From positions 67,759 to 131,758 of the forward strand of contig NZ_KQ948766.1 of NCBI RefSeq assembly GCF_001514205.1: a stretch of 64,000 nt of DNA, given 5' to 3'. Below the pieces are notes generated by a model. It was not told the DNA's origin. It did not search any database and saw nothing but the letters and a program-made list of their open reading frames with translations. How positions within the stretch are numbered: the first letter of the stretch is position 1; each line of letters begins with the position of its first letter. Made by a program: the position numbers and the translations under genes. Below are positions 53,874 through 62,392 of this stretch, piece after piece. Source of the DNA: Streptomyces griseoruber (GTDB lineage: Bacteria; Actinomycetota; Actinomycetes; Streptomycetales; Streptomycetaceae).

Positions 53874-54326
53874 CTACTTCGCCGCGTTGCCGGGCCCCCG
53901 GATCCCGAGGGCCCGGGTGGTCTCCGCGTTGACGAGCAGGACCAGCGCAGCCACGGCGACGACCGCGAGGGCGATGCCCGCCGGAATCGCCATGCTGTCG
54001 GCCTGGAGCAGGTTGTAGGCCACCGGCAGCGCCATGATCTGGGTGATGACGGCGGGACCCCGGCTCCAGCCGCGCAGGCCCAGCAGTCCGCGCGCGGCGA
54101 GCAGCGGCAGCAGCGCGAGCACCATCAGGGTCAGCCCCCCGGTGACGGCCTGCCCCCGGTCGTCCGGGTCGCCGGTGATCCCGAGGACCAGGATCCACAC
54201 CCCGCCGACGAGAAGCGCCAGCCCTTCCAGGGCGGCCAGCGCGGCGGCGTACGTCAGCCGGCGGGGGCGCGGTCCGGTGGCGTCCGGGGCGGTCTCGGGG
54301 GCGAGGGGAGTCTGCTCACTGCTCAC
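53874..54326 (-). CDS. Small multi-pass membrane protein
   Basis: 150 residues from GTG 54326; an upstream GTG at 54383 would add 19 residues. Four hydrophobic helices (TYAAALAALEGLALLVGGVWILVLG, GLTLMVLALLPLLAARGLLGL, GPAVITQIMALPVAYNLLQ, IPAGIALAVVAVAALVLLV). Integral membrane protein of unknown role, convergent with sigH (8-base gap). Confidence 0.82.
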   Translation of the reverse strand: MSSEQTPLAPETAPDATGPRPRRLTYAAALAALEGLALLVGGVWILVLGITGDPDDRGQAVTGGLTLMVLALLPLLAARGLLGLRGWSRGPAVITQIMALPVAYNLLQADSMAIPAGIALAVVAVAALVLLVNAETTRALGIRGPGNAAK

Positions 54327-54452
54327 CTCTGAAGGGTAGCCCGGCCCGGTCCCGCTCCCCCTCGGACCCGTGTCGAGGCTCACGTCCGATCTCTTACCGC
54401 TTCCCTACCTCGGCCTGTGCCCGGGTACCACCCAGTAGGTACGCTGCACCCC

Positions 54453-55421
54453 ATGCGTGCACTTCTCGTGGTCAATCCGGCAGCAACCACTACCAGTGCA
54501 CGGACGCGTGACGTCCTCATCCACGCGCTCGCCAGCGAGATGAAGCTGGAGGCGGTCACCACCGAGTACCGCGGGCATGCGCGCGACCTGGGCCGGCAGG
54601 CGGCGGAGAGCGGGAACACCGATCTGGTGGTGGCGCTCGGCGGCGACGGCACGGTCAACGAGGTGGTCAACGGCCTGCTGCACCACGGCCCCGACCCGGA
54701 CCGGCTGCCCGGCCTCGCGGTGGTCCCCGGCGGTTCCACCAATGTCTTCGCCCGCGCCCTGGGTCTGCCCAACGATCCGGTGGAGGCGACCGGCGCGCTG
54801 CTGGACGCCCTGCGCGAGGAGCGCGAGCGCACCGTCGGTCTGGGGATCGCCGCGGGCACGCCGGGCACGGAGGACGAGACGGTGCCCTCGCGCTGGTTCA
54901 CCTTCAACGCCGGGCTCGGTTTCGACGCGGGGGTCGTCGGCCGGGTCGAGCAGCAGCGGGAGCGGGGCCGGAGGTCGACGCACGCCCTCTATCTGATGCA
55001 GGCCGTGCGGCAGCTCCTGGGAGAGCCGGACCGCCGGCGCGGATCGATCACCCTGGAGACACCGGGCGCCGACCCGGTGACCGATTTGGTGCTGTCCATA
55101 GTCTGCAACACGGCTCCGTGGACCTATCTGGGCAATCGCCCGGTGTACGCGTCACCTAAGGCCTCGTTCGATACCGGGCTCGACGTACTCGGTCTCAGCC
55201 GTCTGTCCACCGCCGCGGTTGCCCGGTATGGCACCCAGTTGCTCACTTCGTCCCCCGAGCGCGGCCCGCAGGGGAAGCATGCCCACTCATTCCATGACCT
55301 GGACCGGTTCACCTTGCATTCGAAGGTGCCCCTGCCCCTGCAGATGGACGGCGACCACCTCGGGCTGCGCACGAGCGTGACGTTCACAGGCGTACGCCGT
55401 GCACTGCGTGTGATTGTGTGA
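54453..55421 (+). CDS. Diacylglycerol/lipid kinase family protein
   Basis: 322 residues from ATG 54453. DAGK catalytic domain: LLVVNPAATTTSA, VVALGGDGTVNEVVNG (nucleotide loop), VVPGGSTNVFARALGLP, then FTFNAGLGFDAGVV. Phosphorylates diacylglycerol or another lipid at the inner face of the membrane. Divergent from the small membrane protein; the ATG follows closely on GTACGCT, so the leader may be very short. Confidence 0.92.
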   Translation: MRALLVVNPAATTTSARTRDVLIHALASEMKLEAVTTEYRGHARDLGRQAAESGNTDLVVALGGDGTVNEVVNGLLHHGPDPDRLPGLAVVPGGSTNVFARALGLPNDPVEATGALLDALREERERTVGLGIAAGTPGTEDETVPSRWFTFNAGLGFDAGVVGRVEQQRERGRRSTHALYLMQAVRQLLGEPDRRRGSITLETPGADPVTDLVLSIVCNTAPWTYLGNRPVYASPKASFDTGLDVLGLSRLSTAAVARYGTQLLTSSPERGPQGKHAHSFHDLDRFTLHSKVPLPLQMDGDHLGLRTSVTFTGVRRALRVIV

Positions 55422-55742
55422 GCAGAAAGGGCTGAAGTCCTTTCACTCGAACGTTTAGGCCAGGATCCACCCCATGGAAGTACGGCTGTGACCTAGTCGA
55501 CACCGAGGAATCAAAAAAAACTTTCCAGAAGGGGTTGTATCCGCCGCTGAGGTTTGCGAGTCTCTACGTGGCGATCGGGACGGCCCGCAACACCAGCCTC
55601 CACTGATCACCAGAACCCCTCTTCAATCCACAGGACCACGTCGGCGTATACCGGCGGGTTGGCCCTTCACTTGTTGAGGGATTCGTGAAAGCGTTCACAT
55701 TCACAAGCAACTTGCACGTAATACCAAGGAGAGGTAGCAGCC
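55422..55742. other. Long leader region upstream of wblE
   Basis: 321 bases without a gene. Shows an A8 run (55513-55520), and near the 3' end TTCACA with TAATAC 19 bases later (about 55696-55726) as a possible promoter, followed by AGGAGAGG as ribosome site. No operator could be fixed; a SigR-type GGAAT was seen but not with a proper GTT spacing. An untranslated leader of this size is normal for WhiB-like genes. Confidence 0.45.
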
Positions 55743-56000
55743 ATGGACTGGCGTCACAACGCCGTTTGCCGCGAGGAAGACCCCGAGCTCTTCTTCCCCA
55801 TCGGCAACACCGGTCCTGCGCTGCTGCAGATCGAGGAAGCCAAGGCCGTCTGCCGTCGCTGCCCCGTCATGGATCAGTGTCTGCAGTGGGCGCTCGAGTC
55901 CGGCCAGGACTCCGGCGTCTGGGGTGGTCTCAGCGAGGACGAGCGCCGTGCCATGAAGCGTCGCGCCGCCCGCAACCGGGCCCGTCAGGCCACCGCCTGA
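55743..56000 (+). CDS. wblE: WhiB-family iron-sulfur regulator, WblE type
   Basis: 85 residues. Four Cys at 9, 37, 40 and 46 (C9, then CRRCPVMDQC) ligate a 4Fe-4S cluster; GVWGGLSEDERR is the G(V/I)WGG turn, and a basic tail RRAARNRARQ binds DNA. Short WblE type, the essential-like WhiB1 relative. Monocistronic; strong ribosome site AGGAGAGG. Confidence 0.95.
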   Translation: MDWRHNAVCREEDPELFFPIGNTGPALLQIEEAKAVCRRCPVMDQCLQWALESGQDSGVWGGLSEDERRAMKRRAARNRARQATA

Positions 56001-56119
56001 CAACACCCGCCCCGCAAGCCTGAGCTTGGCGGCGCGTACAGCGAGTACGCTTCTCCCGCCCCCGAGCCGCAGCGCGCAGTACCCCCGATGCGCAGCTAAT
56101 CGCTGGCAACGAGCATTCG

Positions 56120-56148
56120 AGCCCCGGACCCCTGAACGGTCCGGGGCT
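56120..56148. terminator. Terminator downstream of wblE
   Basis: AGCCCCGGACC and GGTCCGGGGCT, 11-base perfect arms with 7-base loop. Serves wblE (rightward) and possibly the leftward kinase gene. Confidence 0.9.
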
Positions 56149-56197
56149 TCGTGCTGTGCCCAACCGCTCTTACCCGGGGCTTACTTCTGCACCGGGC

Positions 56198-57664
56198 CTA
56201 CTTCTGAGCGCGCACCGGGAGGTCCAGGATCACCTGGGTGCCGCGGTCCGGGGCCGGGACCATGTCGAACGTCCCGCCCAACTCGCCCTCCACCAGTGTC
56301 CGTACGATCTGCAGTCCGAGATTGCCGGAGGTGTGCGGGTCGAAGCCCTCGGGCAGGCCCACGCCGTCGTCCTGGACGGTGACCAGGAGGCGGGCCTCCT
56401 TCGCCGTGCCGCCGCGCACCGCCGAGACCTCGACCGTGCCGGTGTCGCCCTCGCGGAAGCCGTGCTCCAGGGCGTTCTGGAGGATCTCGGTGAGGACCAT
56501 GGACAGCGGGGTGGCGACCTCCGCGTCCAGGATGCCGAAGCGTCCGGTGCGCCGGCCCATGACCTTGCCCGGGGAGATCTCGGCGACCATCGCCAGCACC
56601 CGGTCGGCGATCTCGTCGAACTCCACCCGCTCGTCCAGGTTCTGGGACAGCGTCTCATGCACGATCGCGATCGAGCCGACCCGGCGCACGGCCTCCTCCA
56701 GCGCCTCCCGGCCGCGCTCGGACTCGATCCGGCGGGCCTGGAGCCGGAGCAGTGCGGCGACCGTCTGGAGGTTGTTCTTCACCCGGTGGTGGATCTCCCG
56801 GATGGTGGCGTCCTTGGTGATCAACTCGCGTTCGCGGCGACGCAGTTCGGTGACGTCCCGGAGCAGCACGAGCGAACCGATGCGGGTGCCCTTGGGCTTG
56901 AGCGGGATCGTACGGAACTGGATGACCCCGTCGTTGGCCTCGATCTCGAACTCGCGGGGTGCCCAGCCGCTGGCGACCTTGGCCAGGGCCTCGTCCACCG
57001 GGCCCCGGGTGGGGGCGAGTTCGGCGGTGGTCTGCCCGAGGTGGTGGCCGAGGAGGTCGGAGGCGAGGCCCATGCGGTGGTAGGCGGAGAGCGCGTTCGG
57101 GGAGGCGTACTGGACGATGCCGTCGCCGTCGACACGGATCAGTCCGTCGCCGACGCGCGGGGCGGCGTCCATGTCCATCTGCTGGCCCGCGAAGGGGAAG
57201 GAGCCGGCCGCGATCATCTGTGCGAGGTCGGAGGCGGACTGGAGGTAGGTCAGCTCCAGCCGGCTCGGGGTGCGCACGGTGAGCAGGTTGGTGTTGCGGG
57301 CGATGACGCCGAGGACGCGGCCCTCGCGCCGTACGGGGATGGACTCGACCCGTACGGGGACCTCTTCACGCCACTCCGGGTCGCCCTCGCGCACGATCCG
57401 GCCCTCGTCCAGGGCGGCGTCCAGGAGGGGGCGCCGGCCGCGCGGGACGAGGTGACCGACCATGTCGTCCTGGTAGGAGGTGGGCCCGGTGTTGGGGCGC
57501 ATCTGGGCCACGGAGACATAGCGGGTGCCGTCGCTGGTGGGCACCCACAGCACCAGGTCGGCGAAGGAGAGGTCGGAGAGCAGTTGCCACTCCGAGACCA
57601 GCAGGTGGAGCCACTCGAGGTCGGAGTCGTCGAGGGCGGTGTGCTGGCGTACGAGTTCGTTCAT
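56198..57664 (-). CDS. PdtaS-like soluble sensor histidine kinase
   Basis: 488 residues from ATG 57664. No membrane segment. N-terminal GAF-type domain (about 1-150), PAS domain (about 160-285; VDGDGIVQYASPNALSAYHRMG), HisKA_2 phosphoacceptor region DATIREIHHRVKNNLQTVAALL, and HATPase_c (EILQNALEHGF, DDGVGLPEGFD, GNLGLQIVRTLV). Matches the actinobacterial PdtaS kinase, whose partner PdtaR, an ANTAR antiterminator-like regulator, is encoded elsewhere. Orphan here. GTG 57673 is a possible alternative start. Confidence 0.93.
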   Translation of the reverse strand: MNELVRQHTALDDSDLEWLHLLVSEWQLLSDLSFADLVLWVPTSDGTRYVSVAQMRPNTGPTSYQDDMVGHLVPRGRRPLLDAALDEGRIVREGDPEWREEVPVRVESIPVRREGRVLGVIARNTNLLTVRTPSRLELTYLQSASDLAQMIAAGSFPFAGQQMDMDAAPRVGDGLIRVDGDGIVQYASPNALSAYHRMGLASDLLGHHLGQTTAELAPTRGPVDEALAKVASGWAPREFEIEANDGVIQFRTIPLKPKGTRIGSLVLLRDVTELRRRERELITKDATIREIHHRVKNNLQTVAALLRLQARRIESERGREALEEAVRRVGSIAIVHETLSQNLDERVEFDEIADRVLAMVAEISPGKVMGRRTGRFGILDAEVATPLSMVLTEILQNALEHGFREGDTGTVEVSAVRGGTAKEARLLVTVQDDGVGLPEGFDPHTSGNLGLQIVRTLVEGELGGTFDMVPAPDRGTQVILDLPVRAQK

Positions 57665-57943
57665 GGAGGGCACGTGTGCGAGCGTACCCGCGGGTCTGTC
57701 CCTGGCCTAAAAACGCCGGGTCCCGAAAACACCCGCGGGCCGCGGCGCCTGGAGGGACCCTCAGCCCTCCTGGCACCGCAGCCCGGAGCAATATCGGCCG
57801 CGGGGTGTGCGGTCCCGTCGGCCGAAGGTGAGGAGCCGGGGCAGTCAGGGCAGAGAGCTCCGGACCCTCGGTCCGCCCTCCTGTGCGGGGAGAACGGAAG
57901 TCTTCTCGTGCTGTTCGCTCACATGCTGTCTCGCACGGTTCAT

Positions 57944-57959
57944 TGTGGACTAGACCACT
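57944..57959. promoter_or_regulatory. dre site (DasR-responsive), distal nagB
   Basis: TGTGGACTAGACCACT matches the DasR consensus ACTGGTCTAGACCACT at 13 of 16 positions and keeps the symmetric GG...CTAGACCA core. Confidence 0.75.
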
Positions 57960-58067
57960 AGGTGTGTCCATGCCCCACCGTTCACAACGCAGCCTAGCCC
58001 GTGCGGGTTCCTCCACGGACTGAGATGCGGGGAGCAATTTCACCGGGCTCTGCTAAATTGGCCCTGG

Positions 58068-58083
58068 ATTGGTCTAAACCACT
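58068..58083. promoter_or_regulatory. dre site (DasR-responsive), proximal nagB
   Basis: ATTGGTCTAAACCACT matches the DasR consensus at 14 of 16. It ends 22 bases before the nagB GTG, where GntR-type DasR would repress; derepression by glucosamine-6-phosphate is established in Streptomyces. Confidence 0.85.
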
Positions 58084-58105
58084 CAGCTCAGAACGGCAGG
58101 TCAGC

Positions 58106-58891
58106 GTGGAAGTTGTCATCGTTCCGGACGCCAGGTCGGGTGGCGAGCTGATCGCCGAGGCCATGGCGGAGCTGCTGCGCCGCAAGCCGGACGCCCTGCT
58201 GGGCGTGGCCACCGGCTCCACCCCGCTGCCCGTCTACCAGGCGCTGGCGGCCAAGGTACGGGCCGGGCAGGCGGACATCTCCCGGGCGCGGATCGCCCAG
58301 CTCGACGAGTACGTGGGGCTGCCCGCCGACCACCCCGAGTCCTACCGCTCGGTGCTGCGGCGCGAGGTGCTGGAGCCGCTGGGCATCGGCATGGAGGCGT
58401 TCCTCGGGCCCGACGGCACGGCCGAGGACATACGGGCGGCCTCCCAGGCGTACGACGCGGCGCTCGCCGCCGCCGGCGGGGTGGACCTCCAGCTGCTGGG
58501 GATCGGGACCGACGGGCACATCGGGTTCAACGAGCCGTGTTCCTCGCTGGCCTCGCGGACCCGGATCAAGACGCTGACGGAGCAGACCCGGGTGGACAAC
58601 GCGCGCTTCTTCGACGGGGACATCGCGCAGGTGCCGCATCATGTGATCACCCAGGGGATCGGGACGATCCTCGAGGCCCGGCATCTGGTGCTGCTCGCGA
58701 CCGGGGAGAACAAGGCGGATGCGGTGGCGGCGACGGTGGAAGGGCCGCTTGCCGCCGTGTGTCCCGCCTCGGCGCTCCAGTTGCATCCGCATGCGACGGT
58801 CGTGGTCGACGAGGGGGCTGCTTCCAAGCTGAAGCTTGCCGACTACTTCCGGCACACGTTCGTCAACAAGCCGGAGTGGCAGGGGATTTAG
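58106..58891 (+). CDS. nagB: Glucosamine-6-phosphate deaminase
   Basis: 261 residues from GTG 58106 (AACGGCAGG before). VEVVIVPDARSGGELIAEAMAELL, GVATGSTPLPVYQAL, AQLDEYVGLPADHPESYRSVL, GIGTDGHIGFNEPCSSLASRT, VITQGIGTI are the NagB motifs, with Asp and His of the catalytic set in DEYVG and DGHIGFNE. Converts glucosamine-6-P to fructose-6-P and ammonia, the last step of GlcNAc use. Under two dre sites. Confidence 0.97.
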   Translation: MEVVIVPDARSGGELIAEAMAELLRRKPDALLGVATGSTPLPVYQALAAKVRAGQADISRARIAQLDEYVGLPADHPESYRSVLRREVLEPLGIGMEAFLGPDGTAEDIRAASQAYDAALAAAGGVDLQLLGIGTDGHIGFNEPCSSLASRTRIKTLTEQTRVDNARFFDGDIAQVPHHVITQGIGTILEARHLVLLATGENKADAVAATVEGPLAAVCPASALQLHPHATVVVDEGAASKLKLADYFRHTFVNKPEWQGI

Positions 58892-58907
58892 CGCGGGTCG
58901 TGGGTCG

Positions 58908-58946
58908 TGGGGGCTGGTCGCGCAGTCCCCGCACCCCTGAGGGGGG
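58908..58946. repeat. Dispersed Streptomyces GGTCGCGCAG repeat
   Basis: GGGGGCTGGTCGCGCAGTCC followed by CCGCACCCCTGAGGGGG. From memory this is a variant of a hairpin word often found after Streptomyces genes. Lies directly after nagB. Confidence 0.6.
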
Positions 58947-58972
58947 GCAGGGCCTCGCCCCTGCCCCCCCTC
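58939..58972. terminator. Bidirectional terminator between nagB and the GH3 gene
   Basis: GAGGGGGGGCAGGG and CCCTGCCCCCCCTC arms around a short loop; nearly perfect. Between convergent nagB and GH3 genes. Confidence 0.88.
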
Positions 58973-58981
58973 GTCCCTCTG

Positions 58982-60463
58982 CTACGCCCCCGCTATCGCC
59001 TCCGCCGCCGCCCTGCCGCACACCCGTGCCGCGCCGTGCGTCGCGATGTGCGGGGTGCCTCGGGGCGGGGACTGGGGGACGCCCATCTCCACGACGATCG
59101 TGTCGGGGCGGGCCGTCAGGAGGGCGTCCAGGGCCGACGACATCCAGGGATGCCGATGCTCGTCGCGGACCACGGCGACGATGTGCCGTTCCCCCGCCGC
59201 GGCCAGGATCGCCGGGGCCGTGTTCTCGCCGGTGAAGCTGCCCGTCCGGGTGCCGGGGAGCAGCCGGACCAGTTCGGACGCCACCCCCCAGGGGGTCTCG
59301 CTGCCCACCGCGATGTTGGCGACCGGGGTGAGGGCGGCGACGTAGGGAGGGGCGGTGAGCGGGGTGAAGCCGTCCGCGCCGGTGAGGTGGAGGGCTCGGC
59401 GGGCGGCGGTCAGGCCGATGTCCGGCTCGGGGGCGCCGGTCCCGGTGGGGGCCGTGGCCGCCCAGCGGGCCAGGGACCGTACCCGCTCGGCCGCGTCCGC
59501 CAGACGTTCCTCCGGGAGTTCTCCGGTGCGTACGGCGGTGACCAGGGCGTCGCGCAGGCGCCGTACCGTCGCGTCGTCCTGGAGTCCGCCGCCCACGCAG
59601 ATCGCGTCGGCGCCGGCGGCGATCGCGAGGACGCTGCCGCGTTCGATGCCGTAGGTCGCGGCCACCGCCTGCATCTCCATGCCGTCGGTGACGATCAGGC
59701 CCTCGTAGCCGAGGTCGCGGCGGAGCAGGTCGGTGAGGATCGGACGGGACAACGTTGCCGGGCGGACGGGATCCAGGGCGGGGACCAGGATGTGGGCGCT
59801 CATGATCGCCTTTGTGCCGGCGCCGATGGCCGCGAGGAAGGGGATCAGTTCGCGTTCGGCGAGGGCCTCGGCCGGGATGTCGATGCGCGGGAGCGCGTGG
59901 TGGGAGTCGACGGCCGTGTCGCCGTGGCCCGGGAAGTGCTTGGTGCAGGCCGCCACGCCCGCCGACTGGAGGCCGGTGACATAGGCGTCGGTGTGCCGGG
60001 CGACCAGGGCGGGGTCGGCGCCGAAGGAGCGGACCCCGATGACCGGGTTCGCCGGGTTGGAGTTGACGTCGGCGGACGGGGCCCAGTTGAGGTTGACCCC
60101 GCACTCCGCGAGCCGGCGGCCCAGCTCATGGGCCACCCTGCGGGTCAGGTCGACGTCGTCCACCGCGCCCAGCGCGTAGTTGCCGGGGAAGGAGGAGCCG
60201 GTGCGCACCTCCAGACGGGTGACGTCCCCGCCCTCCTCGTCGACGGCGACCAGGACGTCGTGGCGTTCCGCGCGCAACTGGGCGGTCAGGGCGGCGAGTT
60301 GATCCGGGGAGGCGATGTTGCGGCCGAACAGTCCGACCGAGGCCAGGCCCTCGCCGAGGCGGCGCAGCAGCCAGTCGGGGGCGGTGGTGCCGGGGAAGCC
60401 CGGCTGGAGGACGGTGAGCGCGTCACGGGTGAGCGTGTCCGTGCCGCGGGTGATGGTGGTCAT
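58982..60463 (-). CDS. GH3 beta-N-acetylhexosaminidase family protein
   Basis: 493 residues. NagZ-type signature KHFPGHGDTAVDSHHALPRID with the His/Asp acid-base pair, and GYEGLIVTDGMEMQAV with the catalytic nucleophile Asp. A C-terminal domain of about 170 residues follows. No signal peptide, so cytosolic. Cleaves GlcNAc from imported chito-oligosaccharides or muropeptides. Seven bases after dasC and surely part of the das operon. Confidence 0.94.
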   Translation of the reverse strand: MTTITRGTDTLTRDALTVLQPGFPGTTAPDWLLRRLGEGLASVGLFGRNIASPDQLAALTAQLRAERHDVLVAVDEEGGDVTRLEVRTGSSFPGNYALGAVDDVDLTRRVAHELGRRLAECGVNLNWAPSADVNSNPANPVIGVRSFGADPALVARHTDAYVTGLQSAGVAACTKHFPGHGDTAVDSHHALPRIDIPAEALAERELIPFLAAIGAGTKAIMSAHILVPALDPVRPATLSRPILTDLLRRDLGYEGLIVTDGMEMQAVAATYGIERGSVLAIAAGADAICVGGGLQDDATVRRLRDALVTAVRTGELPEERLADAAERVRSLARWAATAPTGTGAPEPDIGLTAARRALHLTGADGFTPLTAPPYVAALTPVANIAVGSETPWGVASELVRLLPGTRTGSFTGENTAPAILAAAGERHIVAVVRDEHRHPWMSSALDALLTARPDTIVVEMGVPQSPPRGTPHIATHGAARVCGRAAAEAIAGA

Positions 60464-60470
60464 CGGGGCG

Positions 60471-61310
60471 TCATCCCTTCACGGCGCCCGCGGTCAGGCC
60501 CGCGGCCATCTTGCGCTGGACGAGGAGGAAGAGGGCGACGATGGGGACGGCCATCAGGGTGGCGCCGGCCATCATCGGGGCGTACTCGGTGCCGTGCTTG
60601 GTGGTGAAGTTGCCGAGCCAGACGGTCGCGGTCTGGTTCTTCTGGCTGAGCAGCATCAGGGCGTACAGGTACTCGTTCCAGGCCTGGATGAAGCCGTAGA
60701 CCGAGGTGGCGACCATGCCGGGGGCGAGGAGGGGGAAGACCACCCGGACGAAGGCGCCGGTGCGGGAGCAGCCGTCGACCATCGCGGCCTCCTCCAGCTC
60801 CTTGGGGATGTTGACGATGAAGCCGCGCAGGGTCCACACCGTGAACGGGAGGATGAAGGTCAGATACGTGATGATCAGGCCGGACAGCTTGTCGTACTGG
60901 TCCAGGTCGTTCAGCAGCAGGAAGACCGGGATGATCATGGCGACCAGCGGGACCATCTGGACCGCGAGGATGCCGACGATCACGATCTTGCGGCCGCGGA
61001 AGGCGAACCGGGAGATGGCGAGCGCGGCCAGCATGCCGACGACGATGCCGATCGCGACGACCGCGAGGGAGACGATCAGGCTGCGCCCGACGGGACCCCA
61101 GAAGTCGGCGATGTGCAGCGCGCGGCTGAAGTTGGCGAGGGTGAAGCCGGTCGGCAGCAGACTCGGGTCCGGGTCGATGGCGTCCTTGGCCGGCTTGATC
61201 GCCGTGTTGAGCATCCAGTAGACGGGGAAGCCGGCGACGGCGAAGACGAGGAGACCGAGGAGGTTCCAGCCGAACCGGGACCTGCGACGAGGCTCAGCGA
61301 GCGTGCTCAT
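60471..61310 (-). CDS. dasC: DasC, chitobiose ABC transporter permease
   Basis: 279 residues. Six membrane helices, EAA-loop ELEEAAMVDGCSRTGAFVRVVFPLLAPG, typical MalG-like sugar permease. Overlaps the dasB stop by four bases. Second permease subunit of the DasABC system; the ATPase (MsiK) is encoded elsewhere, as usual for Streptomyces. Confidence 0.95.
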   Translation of the reverse strand: MSTLAEPRRRSRFGWNLLGLLVFAVAGFPVYWMLNTAIKPAKDAIDPDPSLLPTGFTLANFSRALHIADFWGPVGRSLIVSLAVVAIGIVVGMLAALAISRFAFRGRKIVIVGILAVQMVPLVAMIIPVFLLLNDLDQYDKLSGLIITYLTFILPFTVWTLRGFIVNIPKELEEAAMVDGCSRTGAFVRVVFPLLAPGMVATSVYGFIQAWNEYLYALMLLSQKNQTATVWLGNFTTKHGTEYAPMMAGATLMAVPIVALFLLVQRKMAAGLTAGAVKG

Positions 61311-62290
61311 TCGACCTCTCCGATCTTCAGCATCTGGCGCATGTAGACGGCGACCACGCCCAGCAGGAGCAGCACGGTGATCAGGGCGATCGCCGAGCCC
61401 TGCCCGTAGTCGTTGACGACGAAGGCGCGGTCGTAGGAGTACGTCGTCAGGAGCTGGAACTCGGGCTCGGGGTGCCCGCCCCGCATCACGAAGACCTGCG
61501 GGAAGACGCCCATGTCCCAGATGACCGACAGGGTCGTGAGCATCACGATGATCGGCTTGAGGATGGGCAGGGTGACGTACCGGAAGACGCCCCAGGAGCC
61601 GGCGCCGTCGAGACGGGCGGCCTCCTCCAGTTCGGCGGGGACCTGGGTGAGGCCGGCGCTGAGGGTGATGACCACGAAGGGGACCGCGCCCCAGATCACC
61701 AGCAGCATGATGACGGCCAGGCCCTGCGGTCCGCTGGCGAACCAGTTGTGGCCGATCAGATCGACACCGGGCAGCTTGCTGAGGACCGCGTTGAGGATGC
61801 CGTAGTCGGAGTCGAACAGCCACTTGAAGACGGTGGTGGCGACGATGACGGGCATGCCCCAGCTGGCCACGAGCGCGATGTTGACGAGGGTCTTCACCCA
61901 GCCGGAGACCCGCTGGAGCAGCAGGGCGATCAGCATGCCGAGGACCATCGTGAGGATCACGCAGCCCGCGGCGAAGACGATCGTGCGGACGACGACCTGC
62001 CAGAACTCGCCGTCGTCCAGGACGCCCGTGAAGTTGTCGAGGCCGATGTTCTCGGCGGGCTGGAAGCCCCAGAGCTGGGACTGGCCGAACTTCTGGAAGG
62101 AGAGGGTGACCAGGCGGACCAGCGGATAGCCCATCACCAGCAGGAGGATGAGCAGACAGGGCGCGAGCAGCAGCCAGGGGGTGCCGGCGGACGTCCGCTT
62201 CGGCCGTGGTCTGCCCGGTGGGGCGGGCGGTGGGGGTGACGGCCGCGTCGGCGGCACCTTGGCAGGGGTGGTCGTGTCTGCGGCACTCAT
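61307..62290 (-). CDS. dasB: DasB, chitobiose ABC transporter permease
   Basis: 327 residues. Pro-rich cytosolic N-terminus (PPTRPSPPPPAPPGRPRPKR), six helices, EAA loop ELEEAARLDGAGSWGVFRYVTLPIL. MalF-like. 102 bases after dasA, with a stable hairpin between. Confidence 0.95.
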   Translation of the reverse strand: MSAADTTTPAKVPPTRPSPPPPAPPGRPRPKRTSAGTPWLLLAPCLLILLLVMGYPLVRLVTLSFQKFGQSQLWGFQPAENIGLDNFTGVLDDGEFWQVVVRTIVFAAGCVILTMVLGMLIALLLQRVSGWVKTLVNIALVASWGMPVIVATTVFKWLFDSDYGILNAVLSKLPGVDLIGHNWFASGPQGLAVIMLLVIWGAVPFVVITLSAGLTQVPAELEEAARLDGAGSWGVFRYVTLPILKPIIVMLTTLSVIWDMGVFPQVFVMRGGHPEPEFQLLTTYSYDRAFVVNDYGQGSAIALITVLLLLGVVAVYMRQMLKIGEVE

Positions 62291-62354
62291 CCGCGCGCTC
62301 CTCAGCGGTCCCTCGGGTCGTACGAAGGCGAAGCCCCGTACGGGTCGTACGGGA

Positions 62355-62386
62355 GGCGGCGCCCGGCTCGGGGGCCGGGCGCCGCC
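62355..62386 (-). terminator. Stable hairpin between dasA and dasB
   Basis: 13-base perfect arms GGCGGCGCCCGGC and GCCGGGCGCCGCC with a 6-base loop, and no T-run. In binding-protein operons such hairpins stabilise the upstream message or partly stop transcription, giving excess binding protein. Called terminator/attenuator by position. Confidence 0.78.
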
Positions 62387-62392
62387 GGCAGG

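Larger units (their letters stand above)
57665..58105. other. Regulatory region between kinase and nagB
   Basis: 441 bases with no gene. Contains two DasR-type palindromes (57944-57959 and 58068-58083). The stretch 57715-57900 is GC-rich with no obvious signal. No clear -35/-10 pair could be chosen for nagB. Confidence 0.6.

Noticed and set aside
55506..55540. SigR-type promoter before wblE (GGAAT ... GTT)
   Set aside because: Spacing between GGAAT and GTT is 22 bases, not the 18-19 expected.
56100..56150. tRNA-like TTCGAGCCCCGG word after wblE
   Set aside because: No acceptor stem or anticodon arm could be built; it is part of the terminator hairpin.
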